Assembly (NCBI GenBank): GCA_964019335.1
Contig: OZ025692.1
Span: 255,501 to 319,500, forward strand
Direction of reading: 5' to 3'
DNA length: 64,000 bases
Source: Diplonema japonicum
Taxonomy: Eukaryota; Euglenozoa; Diplonemea; Diplonemida; Diplonemidae
In this document: one piece after another, positions 41,719 through 52,976 of the stretch
How the letters are laid out: each line of letters begins with the position of its first letter
How positions within the stretch are numbered: position 1 is the first letter of the stretch
Position numbers and translations under genes: made by a program
The notes under the pieces: generated by a model
What the model saw: only the letters and a program-made list of their open reading frames with translations
What the model was told of the DNA's origin: nothing
Database searches by the model: none

Positions 41719-44643
41719 TTACTGGCCAGCGATAGGTTGTCCCGTCATCCCTTGAGCGGTGTTGAAGAGGTTGATGGGGCTGCTGCCGTCTGTCACCATG
41801 TACCCTTGGAGGTTGAGGGCCTTCAGGAGCCTGACCTGGTTCTCAGGGCCTGCCTGAGCGATCGCCTTGATGGTCTCGGTACCGATGGAAGAGACAGTCT
41901 TCTTGAACTTGTCGGCCTCGATCTTCGCCAGCTCGCTCGCCTTGTCCACTTCCAGCCCGTCGAGCTCCTGCTGCTGCTGCAGCTGCTCTTCGTTCTTCGA
42001 GTTCTCGAGGTTGATCTCCGTCATGACCTGGATCTTCTGGGCCTCCGCCTTCTTCTTCGCAAGCTCCACCATCGACTCCGCCTCCACCTTCGCTGCCTCG
42101 GATGCGGCGGTCGCCTCTGCACGCTGTGCCCCTGTCGTCTCGATCGCCTGCGACTCCGCCTTCAGCTTCAGGAGCTCCATCCTGTCCTTCTCCGCGCTCG
42201 CCTTGTCCCGGATGAGCTGCGACTCCAACTCGCCTCTCGCCTTCTGCTCCTCTTCCGTCGCCTTCTGCTTCGCCGCCGCCTCCTGTCCCTGCGTCGTGAT
42301 GTGGATCGCCAGCTGCACCGACTTCATGAGCGAGTCCTTTGTCTTCTGGTCCACAGGCTCCACCGACTGGATGTCCACGTTGCTGATGACGAGCCCGTTC
42401 GTCGGGAACCTCAGAGCGCTGTACGGCCAGCTCCCAAGCAGTATCGGGACAGCCGCCTCCCCGATCACGACCTTCGCCTCCGCCGCCGCCGCAGCAGAGT
42501 CGATCTTCCCCCCGTTTTCCAGAACGAGCGCCTCGGATCCCACAGACGCCACCTTCGACTCCTTTCCGTTGAACAAGACCTTCGCCCCCACCTCCACAGG
42601 CCTGCCCCCACCCAGGAAGGTGTCCTTCGACCCGAAGACCGCACGGCGGATGATCGACGAGCTGTTTTTGTGGAAGTTGTCGAAGGACTCCCCTGCACAG
42701 CAACCCCTGATGCGCGACGCGATCGCCTTGCACGAGTCCCCCACGAAGTCTGGGACAGAGAAGACCCTCTTGCACTGCTCGGGCACCTTCGGGTCGATCT
42801 CGAACTTCCAGTTGTACGAAAGCTGCAGCTCCAGCCTCGCGTGGTCTGCTGTCTCAACCCTGATGTTGTCGGTCATGAAGTCCGGACCCAGGAAGCAGGC
42901 GAGGGTCTTGATCCTGTTCGGAACCTTCGGTTTGTCCCCAGAGAGCGAGATCACCGTGAACTCCTCGTCAGGGTTCAGGCACACCATGTCAGGCCCAGCC
43001 ACGCAGCGCGACGTCTTCTTCTTGTAGTCAAAGATCTGACAGATCGAGTTGTGCGGAACGCTGTAGATCACCACCTTTGTTTTGTCCCTGCCGGCCTGTC
43101 TGTCCTTCTTTCTGCTGTGCGACGTGACGGTCCCGGAGGTGGTCAGAAGGTTCTCAACCTGCTGAGGGAGCTCCTTCTCCCAGAGCTCCTCCTCTGGCTG
43201 CAGCATGTAGGAGGTGGGACCCATCTGTGCCCTCACAGCCCCAGTCTTCAGGTCTCGGATGTACACCCCCTCGTAGGCATGCATCGGCATCGCCCTCCTG
43301 CTCTCTCGCACCCGCACTTCCACTGTCGGGATGTACTCGCACGGCCCGTTGATCATCCACAGGTCACCAGCCTCCCTCGTCACCCCCTCACCGTCCGTGT
43401 GAGCCTCCAAGGCCTCCAGGAGAAGTGCTTCGTCCCCCATCAACACGTGCACGTCCTTCGCACACCCATCCTCCAGCTTCTCCATCGGGTTCAGGAAGAA
43501 CTTCGTCGGGCCCTTGATGAGCTTCCTCACCCCCATCTGTGTCTGCTTCGTCTTCGCGTCGAACGGGTCCAGGAGGATGCAGTACTGCTTCTTGTTCAGC
43601 ACCAAGAGAGGGATCTGCTTCAGCACCGTCTCGTTCGGGGTAGGGGTGTAGGTCTCTGCCTCCTTGTTTGTCACCAGCCACACGTCACCAGGCCTCCTCT
43701 CAACCCCGAAGCGGTCCTTGAACGCGTTCACGCAGTGCACGTGGATCGCTTTTGTCTCTCCCAGGATATTTGCCTCGACCACTTCCACCACTGTCTCGTC
43801 CACGCTAGGCATGTAGGTCCCGAACCTCGTCCAAAGCCACTCGCTTCCCACCTTTCGAGACACTCCCTCCCTGTCCACGAAGGTGTTCACTGCCTTCAGC
43901 CTCAGAGCCTCGTTCTCCGCGACAAAGTGTGCCTTCACCGTCCCCAGCACCTCCTTGCACACGTGCGGGTAGTACGTCTTCGGTCCTTCCTCCAACCACT
44001 CGTCTCCCGCGGTCCTCTTCACAACCTTTCCTTCCGCGTTCTGTTGTTGTGTTGAGAGGTATTTTTTTTTCTTTATTCTTTTCTTACACACCATGTCCTC
44101 AAAGTCGCGGACAGCCTTCACTCGGTTCGCAGAGTTGGCCCCCAAGACTTGCAGGGGCTCCAGCTTCCCAGACAAGAGCTCCCCAGGGTACAGGGGGAAG
44201 GGCGCGCAGTCCATCCTGATCTCCTGCTCCCCCAGAAGCGTCAGAGCTTGCCTGTGTGGAAATGTGTGTGTGAGTGTGTTTTGAATACCCAGCAGCATCG
44301 AGAAGGGGTGCCCCCTTGGCGTCCCTCTTCACAGGGTTGTCGATGATGCAGTATTGCCTGGGCGGGACCACCACGAACGGGCGTGGTTGGCACATGATCT
44401 GTTGGTGGTGGTAATTTGTGCCTTCCCCTCCCCTCCCTTCCCCATCTCATGCTGTCTCAACATACCTGCTCATGTTCCTTCTTTGTGATGGTGGAAGGAC
44501 CTGTCTTCAGGAGCGTTGCTGAAATGTTTTGGTCCTGTGTGTGGTTGTGTTGGTTTATGTTTGCTCCCCCTCCCCTCTCTTTTCCATACCAGCACATGGG
44601 TGTAGTGCCCAGGTTTAAGGTGGATGACGTCAAACTTCGACAT
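41719..44643 (-). CDS. MVP: Major vault protein, copy 1
   Basis: Exons 44643-44590, 44534-44466, 44398-44289, 44251-44092 and 44040-41719 give 904 residues. The N-terminus (LKPGHYTHVLDQNISATLLKTGPSTI, then PPRQYCIIDNPVKRDAKG and PFPLYPGELL) matches the first MVP repeats; several D-E-W-L-x-x-G-P/T-Y repeats follow. The shoulder domain (LGPDFMTDNIRVETADHARLELQLSYNWKF, FSVPDFVGDSCKAIASRIR), the long cap helix (EAAAKQKATEEEQKARGELESQ) and a C-terminal GSSPINLFNTAQGM are all present. MVP forms the shell of vault ribonucleoprotein particles. Introns are 55, 67, 37 and 51 nt; the last (GTGTGT donor) is a stop-free multiple of three. Full length and apparently intact. Confidence 0.97.
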
Positions 44644-44676
44644 GTTTGCAACCCTAAGATGGGGGATGAGAAGAAG

Positions 44677-44718
<42 letters not shown>

Positions 44719-45959
44719 GGCTTCGTTTTCTCTTTTCTTCGATAACAGTTCATTTCCGCTGTTAAATTAAATTCTCTGTGCGATGTCGTTTCTACGCTTT
44801 CCGTGGTACCGCCTCTAGCACCTGCTAAGGAGGAGGCGTGCCATAATGTGTAGTAGTGCGGTGCCGGCGGCTTCTTCTTGGTGCGGGGCACCTTTGTACC
44901 TTGCGGGGTCTTTTTCTTTTTTCTCCTTACATTCGTTATTTTCTTTTTTTCTCCTGGCTTTTTGTGAACTTTGCTTTTTAAGTTTGGGTGTAAAAAAGAA
45001 AAAAAAAAAAGAAAACACGAACGGGTTTAAATAAAACCGAAAGGGTGACGGGGAGGGTAACATTTTAAAGGTGGGCGTTCTTTTATTTTTATTCCTTCTT
45101 TCTCCGTGCACACCATTTGACCGGCATGCGGTGTTGCATGAGACCCCCACCCCCCCTTCTCTTTTACTTCCTTCCCCCCCGCTTTTTTTTTTTCCAGTGC
45201 CACGTGGCACACGGGAAGGGAGAGTTTTTTGGGGGAGACATGCGCCTTCTCTTCTTTTTTTTTTTTTAATCTGTATTGTTGCATCGTTTCTTCATTTTTC
45301 AACACAATCTTCGATTTTTTTTTTTTTTTTTTAAAGCAACAGCTGGTGAACGGGGGAGGGGGGTAGGGAAAAAATTAACGTTGGAAGAAAAAAAAAAAAA
45401 AAAAAAAAAAAAAAAGCAAAAAGAAACAGTTAAGAAAGGTTGCGAAGACGGTAGCTTGAACATGGAGTTCAAAAAGGCTGGCTTCAAGGGGGGAAAAAAA
45501 ACGAAGAAGGGAAAATATAACTACGAACACTTCCCGTTTGTAAAACCAGTTGTAAAGTGAAAAAAATGACAAGCTCCCGGACACCAAAAATAACTCAGAC
45601 GGTTTTTAAGGCTTTATACCCTTTTCTTTTTTATTTATTAATTGACATTTGTCAGTCCGGGAGTTTTTCGCTTTACAGTTTTTAAAGAAAAAAAAAAAGA
45701 AGAAAAAAAAAAAAGTTAAAAACACCCGCCGCATCTCTGCTAGATTAAGACGGGCAGTACTTCTCTCATCAAAAAAAGGGGATTCAGCTTAGAAAAATGG
45801 GTAGAGGGGGAAGTAAAGGGAGGGATCAAGGACAATAATATGTTTTCTTTTTTTTTTTCTTTCTTTTTTTTTTTCCCCCACTATTTCTTCTTCGGTGTGC
45901 ATGTGTACTCCTCGCTGCTGTCTCGCTATCACCTTCACCACGCCTCATGTCGATTTTGT
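44644..45959. other. Spacer between the two vault protein genes
   Basis: 44675-44710 is an A-run. 44740-44910 and 45045-45260 are mixed sequence with competing short frames on both strands (minus: PAPHYYTLWHASSLAGARGG; plus at 45447-45560: MEFKKAGFKGGKKTKKGKYNYEHFPF). Neither shows splice logic or a known domain. 45595-45680 contains an imperfect inverted pair of CTCCCGGAC (45574) and GTCCGGGAG (45654). Confidence 0.45.
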
Positions 45960-48942
45960 TTACTGGCCAGCGATAGGTTGTCCCGTCATCCCTTGAGCGG
46001 TGTTGAAGAGGTTGATGGGGCTGCTGCCGTCTGTCACCATGTACCCTTGGAGGTTGAGGGCCTTCAGGAGCCTGACCTGGTTCTCAGGGCCTGCCTGAGC
46101 GATCGCCTTGATGGTCTCGGTACCGATGGAAGAGACAGTCTTCTTGAACTTGTCGGCCTCGATCTTCGCCAGCTCGCTCGCCTTGTCCACTTCCAGCCCG
46201 TCGAGCTCCTGCTGCTGCTGCAGCTGCTCTTCGTTCTTCGAGTTCTCGAGGTTGATCTCCGTCATGACCTGGATCTTCTGGGCCTCCGCCTTCTTCTTCG
46301 CAAGCTCCACCATCGACTCCGCCTCCACCTTCGCTGCCTCGGATGCGGCGGTCGCCTCTGCACGCTGTGCCCCTGTCGTCTCGATCGCCTGCGACTCCGC
46401 CTTCAGCTTCAGGAGCTCCATCCTGTCCTTCTCCGCGCTCGCCTTGTCCCGGATGAGCTGCGACTCCAACTCGCCTCTCGCCTTCTGCTCCTCTTCCGTC
46501 GCCTTCTGCTTCGCCGCCGCCTCCTGTCCCTGCGTCGTGATGTGGATCGCCAGCTGCACCGACTTCATGAGCGAGTCCTTTGTCTTCTGGTCCACAGGCT
46601 CCACCGACTGGATGTCCACGTTGCTGATGACGAGCCCGTTCGTCGGGAACCTCAGAGCGCTGTACGGCCAGCTCCCAAGCAGTATCGGGACAGCCGCCTC
46701 CCCGATCACGACCTTCGCCTCCGCCGCCGCCGCAGCAGAGTCGATCTTCCCCCCGTTTTCCAGAACGAGCGCCTCGGATCCCACAGACGCCACCTTCGAC
46801 TCCTTTCCGTTGAACAAGACCTTCGCCCCCACCTCCACAGGCCTGCCCCCACCCAGGAAGGTGTCCTTCGACCCGAAGACCGCACGGCGGATGATCGACG
46901 AGCTGTTTTTGTGGAAGTTGTCGAAGGACTCCCCTGCACAGCAACCCCTGATGCGCGACGCGATCGCCTTGCACGAGTCCCCCACGAAGTCTGGGACAGA
47001 GAAGACCCTCTTGCACTGCTCGGGCACCTTCGGGTCGATCTCGAACTTCCAGTTGTACGAAAGCTGCAGCTCCAGCCTCGCGTGGTCTGCTGTCTCAACC
47101 CTGATGTTGTCGGTCATGAAGTCCGGACCCAGGAAGCAGGCGAGGGTCTTGATCCTGTTCGGAACCTTCGGTTTGTCCCCAGAGAGCGAGATCACCGTGA
47201 ACTCCTCGTCAGGGTTCAGGCACACCATGTCAGGCCCAGCCACGCAGCGCGACGTCTTCTTCTTGTAGTCAAAGATCTGACAGATCGAGTTGTGCGGAAC
47301 GCTGTAGATCACCACCTTTGTTTTGTCCCTGCCGGCCTGTCTGTCCTTCTTTCTGCTGTGCGACGTGACGGTCCCGGAGGTGGTCAGAAGGTTCTCAACC
47401 TGCTGAGGGAGCTCCTTCTCCCAGAGCTCCTCCTCTGGCTGCAGCATGTAGGAGGTGGGACCCATCTGTGCCCTCACAGCCCCAGTCTTCAGGTCTCGGA
47501 TGTACACCCCCTCGTAGGCATGCATCGGCATCGCCCTCCTGCTCTCTCGCACCCGCACTTCCACTGTCGGGATGTACTCGCACGGCCCGTTGATCATCCA
47601 CAGGTCACCAGCCTCCCTCGTCACCCCCTCACCGTCCGTGTGAGCCTCCAAGGCCTCCAGGAGAAGTGCTTCGTCCCCCATCAACACGTGCACGTCCTTC
47701 GCACACCCATCCTCCAGCTTCTCCATCGGGTTCAGGAAGAACTTCGTCGGGCCCTTGATGAGCTTCCTCACCCCCATCTGTGTCTGCTTCGTCTTCGCGT
47801 CGAACGGGTCCAGGAGGATGCAGTACTGCTTCTTGTTCAGCACCAAGAGAGGGATCTGCTTCAGCACCGTCTCGTTCGGGGTAGGGGTGTAGGTCTCTGC
47901 CTCCTTGTTTGTCACCAGCCACACGTCACCAGGCCTCCTCTCAACCCCGAAGCGGTCCTTGAACGCGTTCACGCAGTGCACGTGGATCGCTTTTGTCTCT
48001 CCCAGGATATTTGCCTCGACCACTTCCACCACTGTCTCGTCCACGCTAGGCATGTAGGTCCCGAACCTCGTCCAAAGCCACTCGCTTCCCACCTTTCGAG
48101 ACACTCCCTCCCTGTCCACGAAGGTGTTCACTGCCTTCAGCCTCAGAGCCTCGTTCTCCGCGACAAAGTGTGCCTTCACCGTCCCCAGCACCTCCTTGCA
48201 CACGTGCGGGTAGTACGTCTTCGGTCCTTCCTCCAACCACTCGTCTCCCGCGGTCCTCTTCACAACCTTTCCTTCCGCGTTCTGTTGTTGTGTTGAGAGG
48301 TATTTTTTTTTCTTTATTCTTTTCTTACACACCATGTCCTCAAAGTCGCGGACAGCCTTCACTCGGTTCGCAGAGTTGGCCCCCAAGACTTGCAGGGGCT
48401 CCAGCTTCCCAGACAAGAGCTCCCCAGGGTACAGGGGGAAGGGCGCGCAGTCCATCCTGATCTCCTGCTCCCCCAGAAGCGTCAGAGCTTGCCTGTGTGG
48501 AAATGTGTGTGTGAGTGTGTTTTGAATACCCAGCAGCATCGAGAAGGGGTGCCCCCTTGGCGTCCCTCTTCACAGGGTTGTCGATGATGCAGTATTGCCT
48601 GGGCGGGACCACCACGAACGGGCGTGGTTGGCACATGATCTGTTGGTGGTGGTAATTTGTGCCTTCCCCTCCCCTCCCTTCCCCTCTCTTACCCTCATCT
48701 CATGCCTTCCCCTCCCCTCCCTTCCCCTCTCTTACCCTCATCTCATGCTGTCTCAACATACCTGCTCATGTTCCTTCTTTGTGATGGTGGAAGGACCTGT
48801 CTTCAGGAGCGTTGCTGAAATGTTTTGGTCCTGTGTGTGGTTGTGTTGGTTTATGTTTGTTTCCCCTCCTCCCCTCTCTTTTCCATACCAGCACATGGGT
48901 ATAGTGCCCAGGTTTAAGGTGGATAACGTCAAACTTCGACAT
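45960..48942 (-). CDS. MVP: Major vault protein, copy 2 (tandem duplicate)
   Basis: Exons 48942-48889, 48830-48762, 48639-48530, 48492-48333 and 48281-45960; 904 residues with the same protein sequence as copy 1 as far as I can compare. From exon 3 to the stop, introns included, the two copies appear identical at an offset of 4241 bp. Exon 1 differs by silent changes (for example the Tyr and Val codons), and intron 2 is longer (122 nt) because of a 43-nt tandem duplication. Both copies look functional. This pattern points to a tandem duplication with later homogenisation of the 3' part. Confidence 0.97.
48661..48746. repeat. 43-nt tandem duplication inside intron 2 of vault copy 2
   Basis: A pyrimidine-rich unit beginning GCCTTCCCCTCCCC and ending CCCTCATCTCAT is present twice in perfect tandem (48661-48703, 48704-48746). 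Copy 1 has only a shortened single version at about 44421-44449. On the coding strand it is purine-rich. Confidence 0.85.
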
Positions 48943-49079
48943 GTTTGCAACCCTAAGATGGGGGATGAGAAGCAATGTAAAGAAAAGAAGAAAAAACGAA
49001 AAAAATAACGTGCGAGCCCTGCTACGAGAAAGGAAAAAGCCCACTTGTTAAATCTGCAAATCTATCATTCGCCCGGCTC

Positions 49080-49500
49080 TAACCAAGCCCACTTCGACGG
49101 CTCTAAGGCTTGCACCCCATAGCGGTGGGGAGCCTGAGTGTCGGGGCTGTCGTGTGGTGAGTCGTCGGCGCTTGGCTCGTCGCGAAAAACCTCGCGGAAG
49201 ACTGCGAGGCTAGGCGTCTGCGCCTTCCGTCGCGATTCCCAGGGAGGTTGACCCTGGATCTCTTTGGGGTTGGGGGCTTACCCTCGGCTCTTGGCCCGAT
49301 CAGCCGGCTGAGAGGTCCAACCAATGTCCGGGCCCAAGGTACATGCTCTCCACCCGGGATAGCCCTCTAACGGCCTGCTCGACGAGTCGGTCGACCCTGG
49401 ATCTCTTTGGGGTTGCCTCACTCCGGCTGGCGTCTAGCGGAGGCGGGGAGGTAGGTGATTCACCCCTCCCTCCACCCGCTTTGGCAGTCTTCGGCGGCAT
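49080..49500 (-). mobile_element. GC-rich island with two overlapping basic ORFs; probable mobile-element fragment
   Basis: In contrast to the surrounding AT-rich DNA this block is GC-rich. Minus-strand frames 49500-49300 (MPPKTAKAGGGRGESPTSPP...ATPKRSRVDRLVEQAV) and 49324-49103 (PPTPKRSRVNLPGNRDGRRRRLAS) each contain PKRSRV, encoded by a direct repeat of AACCCCAAAGAGATCCAGGGT (about 49396 and 49252). The reading frames overlap with a shift, so this may be one decayed gene. The segment starts just after a short repeat that also occurs at 55080. The base composition, repeats and basic N-terminal ORF suggest a retroelement ORF1 or similar, but no reverse transcriptase or integrase is present. 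Confidence 0.45.
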
Positions 49501-49510
49501 TTTACTTTTT

Positions 49511-49675
49511 GCTTGTTGTCCGCACGAGCAAAAAACTAGTTTGGCAAAAACAAAAAAGGGTTTTTAAAAAGCTGCGAAAACTTTTTTGCTCGGCACAAGT
49601 TGCATAAAATCATCTTTTGAAAGATAAATGTTAAACCCGCGGATATTATTTGTAACAAAAAAAAAAAAGAAACGA
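49511..49675. repeat. Foldback repeat, copy A
   Basis: Begins GTTGTCCGCACGAGCAAAAAA, has TTTTTAAAAAGCTGCGAAAA in the middle and TTTTTTGCTCGGCACAAGTTGCAT on the right, then AAAGATAAAT, TGTAACA and an A-run. The CGAGCAAAAAA / TTTTTTGCTCG arms are inverted repeats. The same sequence recurs at 55081-55215. Copy A has about 20 extra bases in the loop. Confidence 0.8.
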
Positions 49676-49742
49676 ATAAGAAGAAAAAGCAACGAACGAA
49701 AGTTCGCATCATACTGTGTTGAAAAAAAGGGGGGGGGGGGAC

Positions 49743-52700
49743 TTAATCCCATTTTTTTTCCTTTTTACTTTCATTCCAAACATATGCACCCAGAAGGCTG
49801 AGGGAGGGAGTCGGCAGCTGTGACGAAGCGACCACAGTGTCGATGTTGTTGTTGCTCTGCTTGAGAGATGCGGTTAGCCAGGTGTTGAGAAGAAGCGAGG
49901 AAAAGCTGAAAAGAAGCAACGCCTTAGTGGTTGATCGCTGGACTTTGCAAAGCGCTAGATAACGGGCTAGGTTTATGTAATACCTGCGTCGAATAGGGAG
50001 TGTGTTCTTGGCTTCCAACCGGCCGACTTTCATCATGGGAAGATACTGAAGCTGTGCAAAGTACGAGGCCAGCAAAATCTTTGTGTTAATGCTGGATAAA
50101 GTGAAGGCTTTGGCGAGGTTTCTGCTACGCGTCCGCCAGGCGACAAGTCGGTCCCACGCCTTGCTTATCGTGATTTTGAGAAACATTGCTTCCAGGCGTA
50201 TTGCACGAGCGTGCTGCCAGGTTCGCAGCCTCCTTTTTTCAAAGTATTTCAACCAGCTTTTGAACCGTTCCGCTCTGTGAGTGGTTCGTTGTTTTTTCAA
50301 CAGTGCACGCCACAGTTGGCTGCGGGCCCGCTTCCTCCTCCTTGCGGCCAGATTCAAAACGAGCCTGGTATAGTAAGGCCGTAGCAGTTTTTGAAGATTC
50401 CTCACTCTGATCTTCTCGACCTTACGACGTGTCCCCACAAACCCATGCCACGCCGATAAGTACAGCCCCATGAACACCACGATGGTCTTCTTGAACAACC
50501 GTTCCTGTGCGTCATGTTGAATATCAAGCTTTCTTAATATGAGTATGCTCTCCTGGGCAGGCGTCAAAAGACTGCATTTTGACATGACAGGGTGGGACCA
50601 TTTCGAGTCACGGTTGGCTTCCAGGTGTTGGATATATCTTGTCAAGGTGTTCGCCCGGCTTTCAGACAGCAAAAAAGAGCTCAGTTCATGGCAGCGGTTG
50701 GGTAAGGATGTTAAGTGGATTGGAGGGATGTACACATGCTTCGTTTCAACGAGGGTTCTGAGCTCTTTCCCGAGTTGTATTTGGTTCAGGCATTCCGACT
50801 TTATACACGCGTCGGCCCACACGATATCTTCCCGCCGTGAAGCGTACGGTGTGGACTTCGGGAGGCTAACCATTTTCTTCAAGGTGTCAATGTATGTGCA
50901 CAATGGGGTTTCGTAGAATCTCGTTGGTATAAAAGGTTTTAGAATGGAGTTCAGGGTTTTGATGTCCGACCAGATTTGGAGGATCGTGTTGTTGTCGGGT
51001 TCCAAGGAGTAAGGGTGGGGGAAAGGTTTGGACAGGAAAAACCTCCACTTCTCGATTTTTTTCAGCAGGGAGATGGTTTCGTGTTGGTGCTGCTCGACCA
51101 GCTCGACGACGCGGCGTTTGGTCTCCGTGGCGGGGCATCCCACCCGGTTCGGTTTCCGTCTCCACAATGTTTTCTTCGATGAAACCACCTTCTTCGGCGG
51201 AACAAAGGCTCTGCTGTACCCTCCGTTTATAAACACAGACGTCAGTACCGCACCCTCGTCATCCTTGCAGAACCCTTCAAAATCCTCCAAAAAAAACTTA
51301 AAGCTCTCGTAGTCGTTCCTGCGATACAGAGTTGTGGCGAACCCGGAGTTTGCCTCGCTTACAATGTTTAAAATCCCGCCGGTGCGGGGGAAATGCGCCG
51401 CGTAAAGATCCCGAGCAACGGCAACCATTTCGGGTCGCAGCCGGCCGGTCGACGGTTGAAAGAGATGAGGCACCACCCTGTGTGTTTTTAAGGCTGTTTT
51501 CGGTGCGAGTTTCGGGGTTGTTTTCAAGTCGAGCCCCAGAATTCTCCACACCCATCCTGGGTCCGAATATACTGCTGTTTGTGTAACGTAACTGATAAAA
51601 TCGTTGACCCCCATGCGAGGGTTTGAGAGTGCCTCGAAGGCATCGTGGGGAAGAAGCTTACCAGTATAGTACAGAACCGAGGCCCATTCAAAGACCCCGA
51701 GGAGACGTCCCTCCGGGTTTGAAAAATGGTTGAAGATCGATTGCAGCCTGGCCGTCCCGAACGGAGAGAACAAATTGCTGTCAAGATTCCGTTTCCAACC
51801 CTCCTCGTTTTTTTCAGCGGCGGTGTACCCGCTTAAAAAATTAGGAGGCTCGTGAATGTAAAGAGTACCCGTATTCAACACATCGATGAAACTCATAACA
51901 TACTCAGGATAAAAATGGTCACGCGACCCTCCCGGGCCCAATGTGACGAGACTTGGTTGCAGCAATGATTCGTTGTTGGCGTTGATCTCCACCGCTTGCC
52001 CATTTCGAATAAGGTATGTTTCGACATAACCGCTCCGGGAAAATACTTTTCTAGGACACATGTCATTGTTGTTTATGTATTGCATGACACGTGGCAGCGC
52101 ATCGTTGTCTGTGGAAGGAGAAAACTGCTCACAGTTCAAAGCAGTTTCCAACCCGAACAACAACACAGATTGTACGGGTGTGTTTAATGTATTTTTCATA
52201 GCATGCGACAACGCGACAGATGCGGAAGAACCATACCCTGTCAGGGTCACGGAAGCGGTTGGAGGGAACGTGAACAGTTCTGTGTTCCGTAGCTCTGAAG
52301 CAGGTGGTGTTCTTTCAACGTCATTATACAATCTTGCGAGGGGTTCCTCCGCCTCGTTGTCGTTGTCGTTGAAGGTTACAATATATATTTGTGTGCCCTG
52401 TTCTTGAAACACATTGTGTTGGGGTTTGCTCCACACTTTTTGATATTGTTTGCCTGTTATTTTGTAGATATCTTGGGTGGTTGATTTTTCGCTGCACAAC
52501 AGGCAGCATATTGTGGCGAGCGTCAGGTCTGGTGAGAATTTGTCGTTTATTTCTTTTAGAAGAACAGGCGGAACGCCTACAAGGTTGTACAGTTCCCTGA
52601 GGATCCCTTCCCGGTTTTTTACAGAGGTTTCGATGTGGGTGGAGGCCAGCTGCAGGCTTTTTATCGTCCTCACCGTTTCGTCCGAGACGGGCTTAGTTTT

Positions 52701-52976
52701 GAACATTTTCCAGTTTCCGAAAACCCATTCCAAAACACATTTCTTCTCAGTGGCGTCGAAGGAGATTGTCCCCAGCGCATCCAGAACGTTCCTCCCCCAT
52801 CGGCCCTCTTCGGTTTTGTTGCGTTTCTTGCCTTCTTTCGGTTTCTTGGAAACGGTGCTTGTAGGTTTTTCTCGGGCTGGTGCTGTTTTAGGTCTGTTGG
52901 TATCTAAGTATGGGAGCGGGCTTGGGTTTTCCAGTTTTCCAAGTACACGGTTGTTGAGGTAGCACGAAGGTGGCAT
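49743..52976 (-). CDS. 1077-residue protein with C-terminal Trp/Arg helical repeats, family unknown
   Basis: One uninterrupted 3.2-kb frame from ATG at 52976, the largest exon here. The N-terminus is Lys/Pro-rich (PKTAPAREKPTSTVSKKPKEGKKRNK). The middle has mixed alpha/beta character (TASVTLTGYGSSASVALSHAMKNTL...SVLLFGLETAL) without an intact P-loop. The C-terminal 250 residues show repeated W-containing basic helices (LYLSAWHGFVGTRRKVEKIR, LWRALLKKQRTTHRAERFKSWLKYFEKRRLRTWQHAR, AWDRLVAWRTRSRNLAKAF), resembling the spacing of SFI1-type centrin-binding or IQ-like repeats. A basal-body or centrosomal role is a guess from that. No recognisable homologue overall. An upstream extension to 53240 is low complexity. 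Confidence 0.8.
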   Translation of the reverse strand: MPPSCYLNNRVLGKLENPSPLPYLDTNRPKTAPAREKPTSTVSKKPKEGKKRNKTEEGRWGRNVLDALGTISFDATEKKCVLEWVFGNWKMFKTKPVSDETVRTIKSLQLASTHIETSVKNREGILRELYNLVGVPPVLLKEINDKFSPDLTLATICCLLCSEKSTTQDIYKITGKQYQKVWSKPQHNVFQEQGTQIYIVTFNDNDNEAEEPLARLYNDVERTPPASELRNTELFTFPPTASVTLTGYGSSASVALSHAMKNTLNTPVQSVLLFGLETALNCEQFSPSTDNDALPRVMQYINNNDMCPRKVFSRSGYVETYLIRNGQAVEINANNESLLQPSLVTLGPGGSRDHFYPEYVMSFIDVLNTGTLYIHEPPNFLSGYTAAEKNEEGWKRNLDSNLFSPFGTARLQSIFNHFSNPEGRLLGVFEWASVLYYTGKLLPHDAFEALSNPRMGVNDFISYVTQTAVYSDPGWVWRILGLDLKTTPKLAPKTALKTHRVVPHLFQPSTGRLRPEMVAVARDLYAAHFPRTGGILNIVSEANSGFATTLYRRNDYESFKFFLEDFEGFCKDDEGAVLTSVFINGGYSRAFVPPKKVVSSKKTLWRRKPNRVGCPATETKRRVVELVEQHQHETISLLKKIEKWRFFLSKPFPHPYSLEPDNNTILQIWSDIKTLNSILKPFIPTRFYETPLCTYIDTLKKMVSLPKSTPYASRREDIVWADACIKSECLNQIQLGKELRTLVETKHVYIPPIHLTSLPNRCHELSSFLLSESRANTLTRYIQHLEANRDSKWSHPVMSKCSLLTPAQESILILRKLDIQHDAQERLFKKTIVVFMGLYLSAWHGFVGTRRKVEKIRVRNLQKLLRPYYTRLVLNLAARRRKRARSQLWRALLKKQRTTHRAERFKSWLKYFEKRRLRTWQHARAIRLEAMFLKITISKAWDRLVAWRTRSRNLAKAFTLSSINTKILLASYFAQLQYLPMMKVGRLEAKNTLPIRRRYYINLARYLALCKVQRSTTKALLLFSFSSLLLNTWLTASLKQSNNNIDTVVASSQLPTPSLSLLGAYVWNESKKEKKWD

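Noticed and set aside
41656..44055. Plus-strand open frame of 799 codons antisense to vault copy 1 (and 818 codons at 45840-48296 antisense to copy 2)
   Set aside because: It is the complement of a long GC-rich exon whose codon use avoids stops on the other strand. The minus strand encodes an unmistakable full-length MVP.
45447..45560. Small plus-strand basic ORF (MEFKKAGFKGGKKTKKGKYNYEH...)
   Set aside because: It would be the only plus-strand gene. An alternative frame of the same DNA is equally Lys-rich, and no splice or domain support exists.
49743..52976. Kinesin- or myosin-like motor reading of the central domain
   Set aside because: TGYGSSASV only vaguely resembles a P-loop and lacks the Lys; no switch motifs are visible.
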